Positions 42,691 to 50,378 of a stretch of 64,000 bases of DNA are shown here, piece by piece. Source of the DNA: Streptomyces sp. NRRL S-337. Its GTDB lineage: Bacteria > Actinomycetota > Actinomycetes > Streptomycetales > Streptomycetaceae. The stretch spans positions 1 to 64,000 of the forward strand of contig NZ_JOIX01000012.1 in NCBI RefSeq assembly GCF_000720175.1. The letters run 5' to 3'. The notes under the pieces are model-generated. The model saw only the letters and a program-made list of their open reading frames with translations, was not told the origin of the DNA and ran no database searches. A program made the translations under genes and the position numbers. The first letter of the stretch is position 1, and the number at the start of each line of letters is the position of its first letter.

Positions 42691-42831
42691 ATGCGCAGAG
42701 GCGTCCTGTTCCTTTTCTACTTCCTCGTGCTGACACCGTTCGGACTCCTGTACCGAATACTGCACGATCCGCTGCGTCGTGAATTTCGGCCCGATGCGCA
42801 AAGTTATCTGATTCGCGTGCGGCACCACTGA
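42691..42831 (+). CDS. Mini SxtJ-like one-span membrane peptide (46 aa)
   Basis: ATG 42691 is behind GGGGG. The product MRRGVLFLFYFLVLTPFGLL continues YRILHDPLRREFRPDAQSYL. It matches the C-terminal piece of SxtJ-family membrane proteins, in which a span ending in VTPIGLLMR is followed by DPLxLxFDPxAxSYW. Normal SxtJ proteins are about 130 aa, so this is a reduced version holding one span. It follows the carbamoyltransferase, its usual partner, by 36 bp. It probably anchors or assists that enzyme at the membrane. Confidence 0.7.
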   Translation: MRRGVLFLFYFLVLTPFGLLYRILHDPLRREFRPDAQSYLIRVRHH

Positions 42832-42914
42832 CCCGTCAACGCGGACAAGAAGAGCACGAAGCTGTCCACTACTGCATTCCCCGGTGAATGCCTCGATAGT
42901 TCGGAGAAGAGATC

Positions 42915-44450
42915 ATGGGACATCTCACGACCGAATACCTGGTTATAGGGGCCGGCCCCGCCGGGCTCCAGATGGCTCATCACCTGCAGCGTGGCGGACA
43001 GGAGTACGTGGTCCTCGATGAGGGGTCGGCACCCGGCGGGTTCTTCAGCAGGTACCCCCGGCATCGACAGATGATCTCCAACAACAAGCGGTACACCGGA
43101 AGTTCCGACCCGGAGCTCAACCTCCGGGTGGACTGGAACTCCTTGCTCAGCGATGACCCCGATTTGCTGTTCACGCGATACAGCGAGAGCTACTTCCCGC
43201 AGGCGGACGACTTCGTGCGCTACCTGTCCGACTTCGCGACCAAGCTCCGACTTCGGCTGAAGTCCGGCCGCCGGGTCACGCGCGTCTCCCGCGACCAGGA
43301 CGGGTTCTCCGTCACCGACGACCACGGTGATACCTACTTGGCGCAACGGGTGATCGTGGCGACCGGCGTGAGCCTTCCGAAGTTGCCCGACATTCCCGGG
43401 ATCGAACTCGCCGACCAGTACGCGACGGTGTCGGTCGATCCCGACGACTTCACCGACCAGCGTGTCCTGATCATCGGCAAGGGAAATGCGGCTCTGGAGA
43501 CGGCCGACAACCTGATCGCGTCCGCGGCGGTCATCCACGTCGCGGGACCGAATCCCCTCAGGCTGGCCTGGCACAGCCATTTCGTCGGGCACCTCCGTGC
43601 GGTCAACAACAACTTCCTGGACACCTACCTGCTCAAGGCCCAGAACGCGGTGCTCAACGTAGGAATCGAACGGATCGCAAAGACGGCGGCGGGCTACGAA
43701 GTGGACTTCCGGTTCACCCGCGGTGTTCGCCCCATCGCGTACGACCGCGTGATCGCCTGCACCGGATTCCGCTTCGACGCAGGGCCCTTCGACGAGAGCT
43801 GCCGCCCGGCTCTCGCGATCAATGACCGCTTCCCGGAACTGACCGGAGCCTATGAATCAGCCAACGTGGAAGGACTGTATTTCGCCGGAACGCTGACGCA
43901 GCAGCTCGACTACCGCAATTCCACCAATGGTTTCATCCACGGATTCCGGTACGGCGTACGGGCCTTGCACCGGACCCTCCAGGAGCGTCATCACGGCGTG
44001 CCGTGGCCCCATCAAGAAGTCGTGCCGCGCACGGAAGACCTGGCCGCTGCGATTCTCGACAGGATCAACCGATCCTCCGGTCTGTGGCAGCAGTTCGGAA
44101 TCCTCGCCGACGTCTTGGCCGTTCCGGCCTCGGGCCCGGCCCGCTACTACGAGGAGGTACCCGTCCGCCAACTGGGCGCCCGGGGATTCGCCGACACGGA
44201 TGACGTTTTCGCGGTGACCCTGGAGTACGGCCCGACGCCGGAGAACAAGGTGCCGTTCGACGGCACCATCCTCCACGCGAGCGAGGGGGCGGACTTCCAC
44301 CCGGTGATCCGCCATTACCGCGCGGGCGACCTCGTCGCCACCTGCCACCTTGCGAGCGATCTCGAAAACGACTGGCGCCGTCCCGACGCCCATGTCGTCC
44401 CGCTCGAAGACTTCCTGAAGAGCTCGGTGGCCGAGCATGCCACGCGATGA
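42915..44450 (+). CDS. FAD/NAD(P)-dependent oxygenase (FOXRED2/FMO-like)
   Basis: This 511-aa protein has two Rossmann motifs: YLVIGAGPAGLQMAHHL for FAD and VLIIGKGNAALETADNL for NAD(P)H. It also has the flavin monooxygenase-type segments GFFSRYPRHRQMISNNKRYTG and VEGLYFAGTLTQQLDYRNSTNGFIHGFRYG. The ~120-residue C-terminal part (YYEEVPVRQLG ... VTLEYGP ... HPVIRHYRAGDLVATCHL) is an extra beta-rich domain of the FOXRED2-like group. It probably N- or C-hydroxylates an intermediate; the substrate is unknown. A GGAGAAGAG ribosome binding site precedes ATG 42915. Confidence 0.82.
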   Translation: MGHLTTEYLVIGAGPAGLQMAHHLQRGGQEYVVLDEGSAPGGFFSRYPRHRQMISNNKRYTGSSDPELNLRVDWNSLLSDDPDLLFTRYSESYFPQADDFVRYLSDFATKLRLRLKSGRRVTRVSRDQDGFSVTDDHGDTYLAQRVIVATGVSLPKLPDIPGIELADQYATVSVDPDDFTDQRVLIIGKGNAALETADNLIASAAVIHVAGPNPLRLAWHSHFVGHLRAVNNNFLDTYLLKAQNAVLNVGIERIAKTAAGYEVDFRFTRGVRPIAYDRVIACTGFRFDAGPFDESCRPALAINDRFPELTGAYESANVEGLYFAGTLTQQLDYRNSTNGFIHGFRYGVRALHRTLQERHHGVPWPHQEVVPRTEDLAAAILDRINRSSGLWQQFGILADVLAVPASGPARYYEEVPVRQLGARGFADTDDVFAVTLEYGPTPENKVPFDGTILHASEGADFHPVIRHYRAGDLVATCHLASDLENDWRRPDAHVVPLEDFLKSSVAEHATR

Positions 44451-44499
44451 GGGTCTGCCTGACGACGCCCGCGACCACCGACACGGAGGGAGGTAGGTC

Positions 44500-45780
44500 A
44501 TGAGTGCGTCCGAAGCCGGACCGGCGTTCTTCCTGGCCGTAGTGGTGATCTTGGCGGCCTGCCGACTCGTCTGCTGGGCGGCGGTGAAGATCGGCCAGCC
44601 ACCGGTCGTCGGAGAGATGATCGCCGGTGTGCTGCTCGGGCCCTCGCTGCTGGGGCTGCTCTGGCCGGGGCTGCAGGGCGCACTGTTTCCCGACGCCATC
44701 AGACCGTTGCTCTACGTCGGCGGCCAGATCGGCCTCGTGATCTACATGTTCGGCGCGGGGCACGAGTTCAGCCTGCGCAATGTGCGCGGATCGACCAAAG
44801 CGGTCGGCGCGATCTCGCTGGCCGGGAACCTGGTGCCCCTCGGCCTCGGAGTGGGTGTGAGCCTGCTGGGCAACAGCTGGGCCGGCATCCTCAAGCCGGG
44901 GGTCTCCCCGTGGGTTTCGACCGCGTTCATCGGCGTCGCCCTGGCGATCACCGCCTTCCCCATGATGGCCAGGATCATCACCGAACGCAGGCTGGCCGGC
45001 ACAAGGTTCGGGTCACTTGCGCTCGCTTGTGGGGCCCTGGACGACGTTCTCGCATGGATCCTCCTGGCGATCGTCGTGGGCATGAATGCTGGTTCGGCCA
45101 CTCCTGTGACCCTTGCGGTCGTCGGCGGTGTGCTGTTCGCCCTGCTGCTGTGGCTGGTCGGGCGGCGCTTGTTGGCAAGGGCGCTCGCCACCCCAAGGGT
45201 CGACGAGGACCAGCGGGTGCTGATCACGGGGATGGCGTTGTTCGCCGCGGCGTGGTTCACCGACCGCATCGGAATCTACGCGGTGTTCGGTGCCTTCTGC
45301 CTCGGGATGGTCTATCCGCGGAATGAGGCAGCCGACACGGTGCTCGCGAAGATCATGCCGCTCGGACGCATCGTCTTCCTGCCGCTGTTCTTCGTTTACT
45401 CCGGGCTGAACACCCGTTTCGCGCTGCTCGCCGACTGGCGACTGGCCGCCTTCACCTTGGTGTGCGTGGTGGCGTCGGTGGTCGGCAAGTGGGGGGCGTG
45501 CTGGGGCACGGCACGGCTGATGGGTGAGAAACAGCCGATCGCCGTACGGATCGGAGTGTTGATCAACGCGCGCGGACTCATGCAACTCATCGCCCTGAAC
45601 GTCGGGTTGCAGGCGGGCATTGTCTCGCCCGCCCTGTTCACCGTGCTGGTCATCGTTGCGCTGGTCACCACGACGATGACGGCACCCCTGCTCGCCTGGA
45701 TGGATCGCAGGGACAGCCGACGGCAAGCCGGAGAGTTCGCCGATATGGACCTGCCCGTGGACCAGGCGGTCCGCAGCTGA
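44500..45780 (+). CDS. Cation/proton antiporter (CPA2/Kef-type)
   Basis: This 426-aa protein has about 12 membrane spans starting VCWAAVKIGQPPVVGEMIAGVLLGPSLLG, a CPA2 signature. ALACGALDDVLAWILLAIVV holds the paired acidic residues of the ion site, and VLINARGLMQLIALNVG is another family block. Such antiporters recur in antibiotic clusters, where they may export product or support resistance. The ATG at 44500 follows GGAGGGAGG. It sits in the operon between the FAD oxygenase and the membrane enzyme. Confidence 0.88.
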   Translation: MSASEAGPAFFLAVVVILAACRLVCWAAVKIGQPPVVGEMIAGVLLGPSLLGLLWPGLQGALFPDAIRPLLYVGGQIGLVIYMFGAGHEFSLRNVRGSTKAVGAISLAGNLVPLGLGVGVSLLGNSWAGILKPGVSPWVSTAFIGVALAITAFPMMARIITERRLAGTRFGSLALACGALDDVLAWILLAIVVGMNAGSATPVTLAVVGGVLFALLLWLVGRRLLARALATPRVDEDQRVLITGMALFAAAWFTDRIGIYAVFGAFCLGMVYPRNEAADTVLAKIMPLGRIVFLPLFFVYSGLNTRFALLADWRLAAFTLVCVVASVVGKWGACWGTARLMGEKQPIAVRIGVLINARGLMQLIALNVGLQAGIVSPALFTVLVIVALVTTTMTAPLLAWMDRRDSRRQAGEFADMDLPVDQAVRS

Positions 45781-45842
45781 AACCTGTGGGAGCCGGAGCG
45801 ATCCGCACACGCACGTACCACCTACCAGGAAGGCGAGGCGCC

Positions 45843-45914
45843 ATGCCTCATGTGAGACGACCGGACGACGACGCCGGCCGACCCGGACGTATGGATCGCG
45901 ATGCCGCTGTCTGA
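45843..45914 (+). CDS. Possible 23-aa leader ORF coupled to the next gene
   Basis: ATG 45843 follows AGGAAGGCGAGG and encodes MPHVRRPDDDAGRPGRMDRDAAV. Its stop (45912-45914) lies just past the ATG of the following membrane protein at 45901, which itself has a poor ribosome binding site. Translation of this short ORF could deliver ribosomes to the next start. No recognisable function for the peptide. Confidence 0.35.
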   Translation: MPHVRRPDDDAGRPGRMDRDAAV

Positions 45915-47514
45915 CCCGGAGCGGACCGCGGTTGAACTCGCCCTGACCCTGACCCTGTACCGCTGGCTCGTCTCCCCGCTGATCGGCTGGTGTGCCGTGC
46001 GGCTGGGCGCTGGACGCTATCCCGCGGTAGCTCTCAACGGTGCGTATCCGGAGGCACCACCACGGGCTGCGGAATCGCTCCAGGCGGGCGCCGTGGTCGC
46101 TCTTCTCAGCGTGATCGGCTCCGTTGTTGGTTCCGAGCCGACCGGCGACCTGGCGCTGGTGCCGGCCGTCGCATTGGCCCTCGTCCTGTGGAAGTACCTC
46201 ACCCTGGACTACGACGCGGCCCGGACCCTCGGTTGGCAACGTGCGGACAGGCTGGCGGTGCTCTTCGCCGGCGTGGCGGCGCTGCACTGGCCGAGCCTGG
46301 CCGTCCTCGCCGTGGTGCTGGTGTGTGGGCGACTGGGTGGGTGGACGCACCACTCGAACGTCTGCCTCCGGATGGTGAAGGCCACCTTCTGCTACTCGCT
46401 CGCCGCCGGAGTGATGCCCTGGCTCGGCGCCACACCTCCTGCGACGTCGAATACGACGCTGGCGGTGCTCCTGGGCAGCGTGTACCTCAGCCACTACGTC
46501 ACGGCCGCCTGGAGCAAAGCGAAACTGGGACGCTTCCCCTGGTCCTGGATGCTGGAGAACCGGACCGATCTTTTGGTGGCCAGTGCGTACTCCTGGGGGT
46601 GGGCGCGCTTCGTTCCGGCATGCAGAGTCGCACGCCTCATCGGCGTTCTGCGTCGCGTCACCGTGCTGCTGAACTCCGGAACCATGCTGGTCGAGCTCGC
46701 TGGGCTGCTGGCGTTCGTGAACCTGAAGTTCTTCGTCTTCGCCGTTGCCGGCGCCCTCACGTTCAACTGTGTGGTCGCGTTGACGTCGGGTCTGTTGTTC
46801 TGGGAGAACATCGTGATCGGAGTGGTGCTGATAGCCGCGGCCTGTTCCGTTTCCCACACCGGCGATCCGATCCATTTCGGGGTATGGCCATGGGCTTTCA
46901 GTGTGGCTCTCATGGCCCTGGTGCTGGCAGGATGGGCCTGGCGCCCCAATATTCTGGGATGGTGGGACACACCACTGGCTGCGAAAGTCCTGTGGACGGT
47001 CGAAACCAGCGACGGTGAGGTCTACGGGCTGTACAACGACTTCATGAGCCCGCACGACCGCGAGTACGCGCGGGCCGCCGGAAACGCCTTGGTGCCGGAG
47101 CCACTCGTCACCTTTCCGCTCGGTGGCGTCGAGGACGTAGCGATACGTGACCGCCTCATTCAGGCCCGACCGGGCGGTGAAGACATTGAGCGGACCAAGA
47201 GCATGTACGGCTCGACGCAATGGAATGAGGAGCGGGCAGCTCGGCACGTGACATACCTGCGGGACTTGATGACCGCCGTTAACTCCGGTAGACCTAAAAG
47301 TCCGTTGCCCAGGTTCCTGCGCTGGCTCAAGGCACCGGGGGGACATCTCTATTACTGGGGCGACCTCCCCAGGTACCGAAAACCAAAAGGCAGCGTCTTG
47401 AAGGTCACCGCTTGGTATCGTGAAGAAATGTATTCGAGCGAAGAGCGCCAATGGATTCGACTACGCAATCAGTTGCTCTTCGCCGTGGAGATTCCCGTCG
47501 TCGGTCGGCACTGA
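45901..47514 (+). CDS. Polytopic membrane protein, possibly HTTM-like
   Basis: This 537-aa protein has about nine hydrophobic spans in residues 1-350 (LALTLTLYRWLVSPLIGWCAV, ADRLAVLFAGVAALHWPSLAVLAVVLVCG, FVNLKFFVFAVAGALTFNCVVALTSGLLFWENIVIGVVLIAAA). A ~170-residue soluble C-terminal region includes VYGLYNDFMSPHDREYARAAG and LKVTAWYREEMYSSEERQW. The arrangement and the HHSN/NLKF motifs recall HTTM proteins, the group related to vitamin K-dependent carboxylase and SdpB, which act on peptides at the membrane. The likeness is weak. It directly precedes the ATP-grasp ligase. Confidence 0.5.
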   Translation: MPLSDPERTAVELALTLTLYRWLVSPLIGWCAVRLGAGRYPAVALNGAYPEAPPRAAESLQAGAVVALLSVIGSVVGSEPTGDLALVPAVALALVLWKYLTLDYDAARTLGWQRADRLAVLFAGVAALHWPSLAVLAVVLVCGRLGGWTHHSNVCLRMVKATFCYSLAAGVMPWLGATPPATSNTTLAVLLGSVYLSHYVTAAWSKAKLGRFPWSWMLENRTDLLVASAYSWGWARFVPACRVARLIGVLRRVTVLLNSGTMLVELAGLLAFVNLKFFVFAVAGALTFNCVVALTSGLLFWENIVIGVVLIAAACSVSHTGDPIHFGVWPWAFSVALMALVLAGWAWRPNILGWWDTPLAAKVLWTVETSDGEVYGLYNDFMSPHDREYARAAGNALVPEPLVTFPLGGVEDVAIRDRLIQARPGGEDIERTKSMYGSTQWNEERAARHVTYLRDLMTAVNSGRPKSPLPRFLRWLKAPGGHLYYWGDLPRYRKPKGSVLKVTAWYREEMYSSEERQWIRLRNQLLFAVEIPVVGRH

Positions 47515-47543
47515 GCCCAGCACATGCACATCGGAGGAGATCT

Positions 47544-48779
47544 ATGCATGTCGTACTCGTGGGACCGCGGGCAGAGATCGTCCGCGGGCTGCGTGCCGAC
47601 GGGCACGAGATAACCCTGCTGTACGAGCCGGGGCACCGCGACAGGGCGGTCGGTCTGGCGGACCGGGTGGAGCGCATGTGCGCGGTGGACTCCTATCGCA
47701 AGGTGGAGTCGCTGTGGTCGGCTCTTCACCACCTCGAACCGATGGATCCGGTCGGCGCGGTGGTCACCACAACGGAGTGGGCGGTCGTTGCCACAGCGGT
47801 CCTGGGCCAGCTGATCGGCGCCCGGTCCCTCACCCCCGCCCAGGCACTCGCGTGCCGTGACAAGGGAGTACAGAAGAAGAGGTGGAATGACGCGGGAGTC
47901 CCGACGGCCGCTTGGCACGTGCTCTGCAACGGTCTCGCCTCCGCAGCAGAAGCGGAAATCTGCCTCACGCAGACCGGATTGCAGTTCCCGCTCGTGGTGA
48001 AGCCGCTTGCCGAAGGGGCGAGCAAGTCGGTGAAGGTGGTGCGGGACGTCGACGAGTTCGTGGCGGCCGCCGGCTCCATCGACGGCGGCCGGGCCATGGT
48101 CGAGCAGTTCGTCGAGGGCCGCGAGTGGCATTTCGACGGGGTTATCGAGGGCGGAGAGCTTTCCGCGTTCATGGTCTCCAGGTACAGTGAGCCTCTGCTG
48201 TGCACGAAATACGGCAAGCCCATTCGCTCGATCGCTCTGACACCCGCCCTCAATCGCGAGATATACGAGGCAGCGGCCGACCTGACATTAGGGGCCGTGC
48301 ACGCGTTGGGACTGACGACCGCCGTCTTTCACCTCGAAGCATTCGGTGAGCCCGGGCAGTTCGTGGCCAGCGAACTCGCCTGTCGCCCGGGTGGTGGGAT
48401 CGTCGGCGTGATGACCGAACGCGTCATAGGAATGGATATCTATGAGGCCAGTGCACGTGTCATCACCGGGGACCCGATACCGCGGTGGCGCGAAGAGACC
48501 GAATACACACACGGCTGGACCATACTTCCTACCGCGCCAGGCAAACTGAATACGGTTGGCCCCGAAGAAATAATGAAGTTGCCGGGTGTGGACAGTGTCA
48601 TCATGCGCCTGGAGAAGGGGAGCCCCATGCGCGATATGGCGGACGCCTCGACCACGGGTGTTGGCTGCGCGGCAGTGAAAGGCATGTCGCCACTTGAGTG
48701 CCAGGAGTACATCGACGAGGTGGTGGCCGCCGTGGAAAAGATCCATGAGAGTGCCCCTTTCGAGGCGGTGGAGTCATGA
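47544..48779 (+). CDS. ATP-grasp carboxylate-amine ligase
   Basis: ATG 47544 is preceded by CGGAGGAGA. The 411-aa protein has an N-terminal pre-ATP-grasp domain (MHVVLVGPRAEIVRGLRADG). The ATP-grasp fold follows: CRDKGVQKKRWNDAGVPTAAW, FPLVVKPLAEGASKSVKVV (ATP-binding Lys), MVEQFVEGREWHFDGVIEGG, FHLEAFGEPG and ASELACRPGGGIVG (metal-binding acidic residues). It activates a carboxylate as acylphosphate and joins it to an amine, as peptide-ligating enzymes do. Coupled to a P450 by ATGA overlap, it is a candidate for attaching an amino acid or capping the cross-linked peptide. Confidence 0.88.
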   Translation: MHVVLVGPRAEIVRGLRADGHEITLLYEPGHRDRAVGLADRVERMCAVDSYRKVESLWSALHHLEPMDPVGAVVTTTEWAVVATAVLGQLIGARSLTPAQALACRDKGVQKKRWNDAGVPTAAWHVLCNGLASAAEAEICLTQTGLQFPLVVKPLAEGASKSVKVVRDVDEFVAAAGSIDGGRAMVEQFVEGREWHFDGVIEGGELSAFMVSRYSEPLLCTKYGKPIRSIALTPALNREIYEAAADLTLGAVHALGLTTAVFHLEAFGEPGQFVASELACRPGGGIVGVMTERVIGMDIYEASARVITGDPIPRWREETEYTHGWTILPTAPGKLNTVGPEEIMKLPGVDSVIMRLEKGSPMRDMADASTTGVGCAAVKGMSPLECQEYIDEVVAAVEKIHESAPFEAVES

Positions 48780-49960
48780 ATTCCCCTCTGCACGTCCCTA
48801 CGACCCATAAGGTTCGCTACGACCCTCTCGACCCCGACACGCTGACGTCCCCCTACGCTCTCTACGCCCACCTTCGGGAGACCACCCCCGTCTTCTGGCA
48901 CGAACAGATGGAGTCGTGGGTGCTGACCCGCTACCGCGACTGCCGTGAAGTGCTGCGGGACTACCGCCTGTTCGCCCGTGACCGGCGCCGCGTGGGGGAG
49001 GACGTTCCGGAGTTCCGCCAGAGCATCCAGTCCCTGGATCCGCCGGCCCAGACCTCGCTGCGCGGCCTGTTCATCAACTCCTTGCGGGCACAGGACTTCG
49101 ACGGCATCGGGCGGCGTTCGCAGCGCCAGATCGCGGACATCTTCCAACGCCTGTCGGACCGCGCGGAGTTCAACTGGATGACCGAGGTCGCCGCCCCGGT
49201 CTCGCTGACCATCACGGCCGAACTCCTCGGTGTCGACGAGCCCGAACTGGGACCGTACGTGCAGATCTCGGACGCGCTCGCCCGCCGGATGGACTCCGGC
49301 CTGCTGCCCAGTACGGTCGAGGCCGGGGACCAGGCCCGCAAGGACTTCAACGCTCTGGTCGACTCCTGGTTCGAGACCAACGACCGTCCGGGCACACTGC
49401 ACGACGTCAGGGAGAACGCAGCCAAGGCGAAGGTCCCCGAGCATTACATCCGCAACACAACCAGCGTGACGTTCAACGCGAGCTTCGGAACCGTGTATGC
49501 GACCGCCGGCAATGTGGCGCTCACGCTCCTGCAGCACCCCGAGGCGCTGGAGCAGCTGCGCAACGAAAGCCTGCTGGACACCGGCGTGGACGAGCTGATT
49601 CGCTTCGACGGCCCCGCCCAGGGCACGAGCCGGGTGGCGACCAGGCGCACCACGATCCGCGACACGGTGATCGAACCGGGGCAGACGGTGCTCACGCTCA
49701 TGGCAGCCGCCAACCGGGACCCGGAGCAGTTTCCGCGGGCGGATGAACTCGTGCTGGACCGCTCTCCCAACCAGCACCTGGGATTCGGCTGGGGCCCGCA
49801 CGCCTGCCTCGGCACGATGTTCGGCCAGCTTGCGGTGAAGCAACTGGTGATCGGACTGCTGAACGCGCCCGCGCCGCTCAGGCTGGCCGGCGCACCTGTA
49901 CGGCGGCGGACGGCGACGGTGCGCAGCCTGGACGTCCTGCCCGTCACGTTCCGTCAATAG
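48776..49960 (+). CDS. Cytochrome P450, candidate cross-linking enzyme for the MSYDH peptide
   Basis: This 394-aa P450 starts within the ATP-grasp stop (ATGA). The heme loop HLGFGWGPHACLG supplies Cys344, and the ExxR motif is Glu273-Leu-Ile-Arg276. The I-helix reads VTFNASFGTVYATAGN and lacks the usual acid-alcohol pair (AGxET), a departure seen in P450s that couple radicals rather than insert oxygen. It is followed after 145 bp by the pentapeptide gene MSYDH. Small-RiPP P450s such as those of biarylitides cross-link Tyr and His in MxYxH peptides, so this enzyme is the obvious partner. Confidence 0.85.
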   Translation: MNSPLHVPTTHKVRYDPLDPDTLTSPYALYAHLRETTPVFWHEQMESWVLTRYRDCREVLRDYRLFARDRRRVGEDVPEFRQSIQSLDPPAQTSLRGLFINSLRAQDFDGIGRRSQRQIADIFQRLSDRAEFNWMTEVAAPVSLTITAELLGVDEPELGPYVQISDALARRMDSGLLPSTVEAGDQARKDFNALVDSWFETNDRPGTLHDVRENAAKAKVPEHYIRNTTSVTFNASFGTVYATAGNVALTLLQHPEALEQLRNESLLDTGVDELIRFDGPAQGTSRVATRRTTIRDTVIEPGQTVLTLMAAANRDPEQFPRADELVLDRSPNQHLGFGWGPHACLGTMFGQLAVKQLVIGLLNAPAPLRLAGAPVRRRTATVRSLDVLPVTFRQ

Positions 49961-50105
49961 CCGACAGGCCACCCAAACTTCACGGGCGCGGGATGTGCAG
50001 CTGGTGACGGCATGCGAGTTGTCGCCTCCCGGAGATCCCCGCGAGCTCCAGGAGATGCACGGCGCCCGTGAGCAACCCCCCGATCGGCAAAGAAGGAGGT
50101 GCCCC

Positions 50106-50123
50106 ATGAGCTACGACCACTAA
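50106..50123 (+). CDS. 18-bp pentapeptide gene MSYDH, biarylitide-type RiPP precursor candidate
   Basis: The ORF is ATG AGC TAC GAC CAC TAA, encoding MSYDH. It is preceded at 6-nt spacing by AGAAGGAGG (50091-50099), one of the strongest ribosome binding sites in the window, and followed 15 nt later by a 10-bp GC hairpin. Known biarylitide precursors (for example MRYYH and MRYLH) have the pattern M-x-Y-x-H, with Tyr3 and His5 joined by a P450; MSYDH fits exactly and a P450 lies directly upstream. In described clusters the peptide precedes the P450; here it follows. An in-frame ATG at 50055 would give a 22-aa version ending in MSYDH but lacks a well-spaced ribosome binding site. Confidence 0.7.
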   Translation: MSYDH

Positions 50124-50138
50124 GTGAGAAGAATTGGA

Positions 50139-50162
50139 CGGGCCCGGCGCCTGCCGGGCCCG
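50139..50162 (+). terminator. Hairpin terminator after the MSYDH gene
   Basis: CGGGCCCGGC-GCCT-GCCGGGCCCG is a perfect 10-bp GC stem with a 4-nt loop. No T-run follows, as is common in Streptomyces. It closes the operon just after the pentapeptide ORF. Confidence 0.75.
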
Positions 50163-50378
50163 ATCCATATGTGGAACCATCGGTCGGTTTTGCTGTCCTA
50201 CCGGTCAAGCCGGTATTGACGGCATACGGTCTGCAAGATTTCAAGCCGAAGGCACCTCATCGTCCTTGTCAAATGCAGCCCATGTAACGGTCAATACCGT
50301 TGTGACTCGTGTGAGTTGGCGCTGTAGGCTCGTGCGTCTCTCCACCGTGTTTCCGTCCGTATCGAGCAGGATGAGGGA

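Noticed and set aside
45013..47451. 812-aa minus-strand ORF opposite the antiporter and membrane protein genes
   Set aside because: Gln/Arg/His-rich composition and exact antisense placement to two strong plus-strand genes show it is a high-GC shadow.
50099..50287. 62-aa ORF starting at GTG 50099 (MPHELRPLSEK...)
   Set aside because: The GTG is part of the AGGAGGT ribosome binding site itself, and the reading crosses the terminator hairpin. The MSYDH ORF explains the site better.
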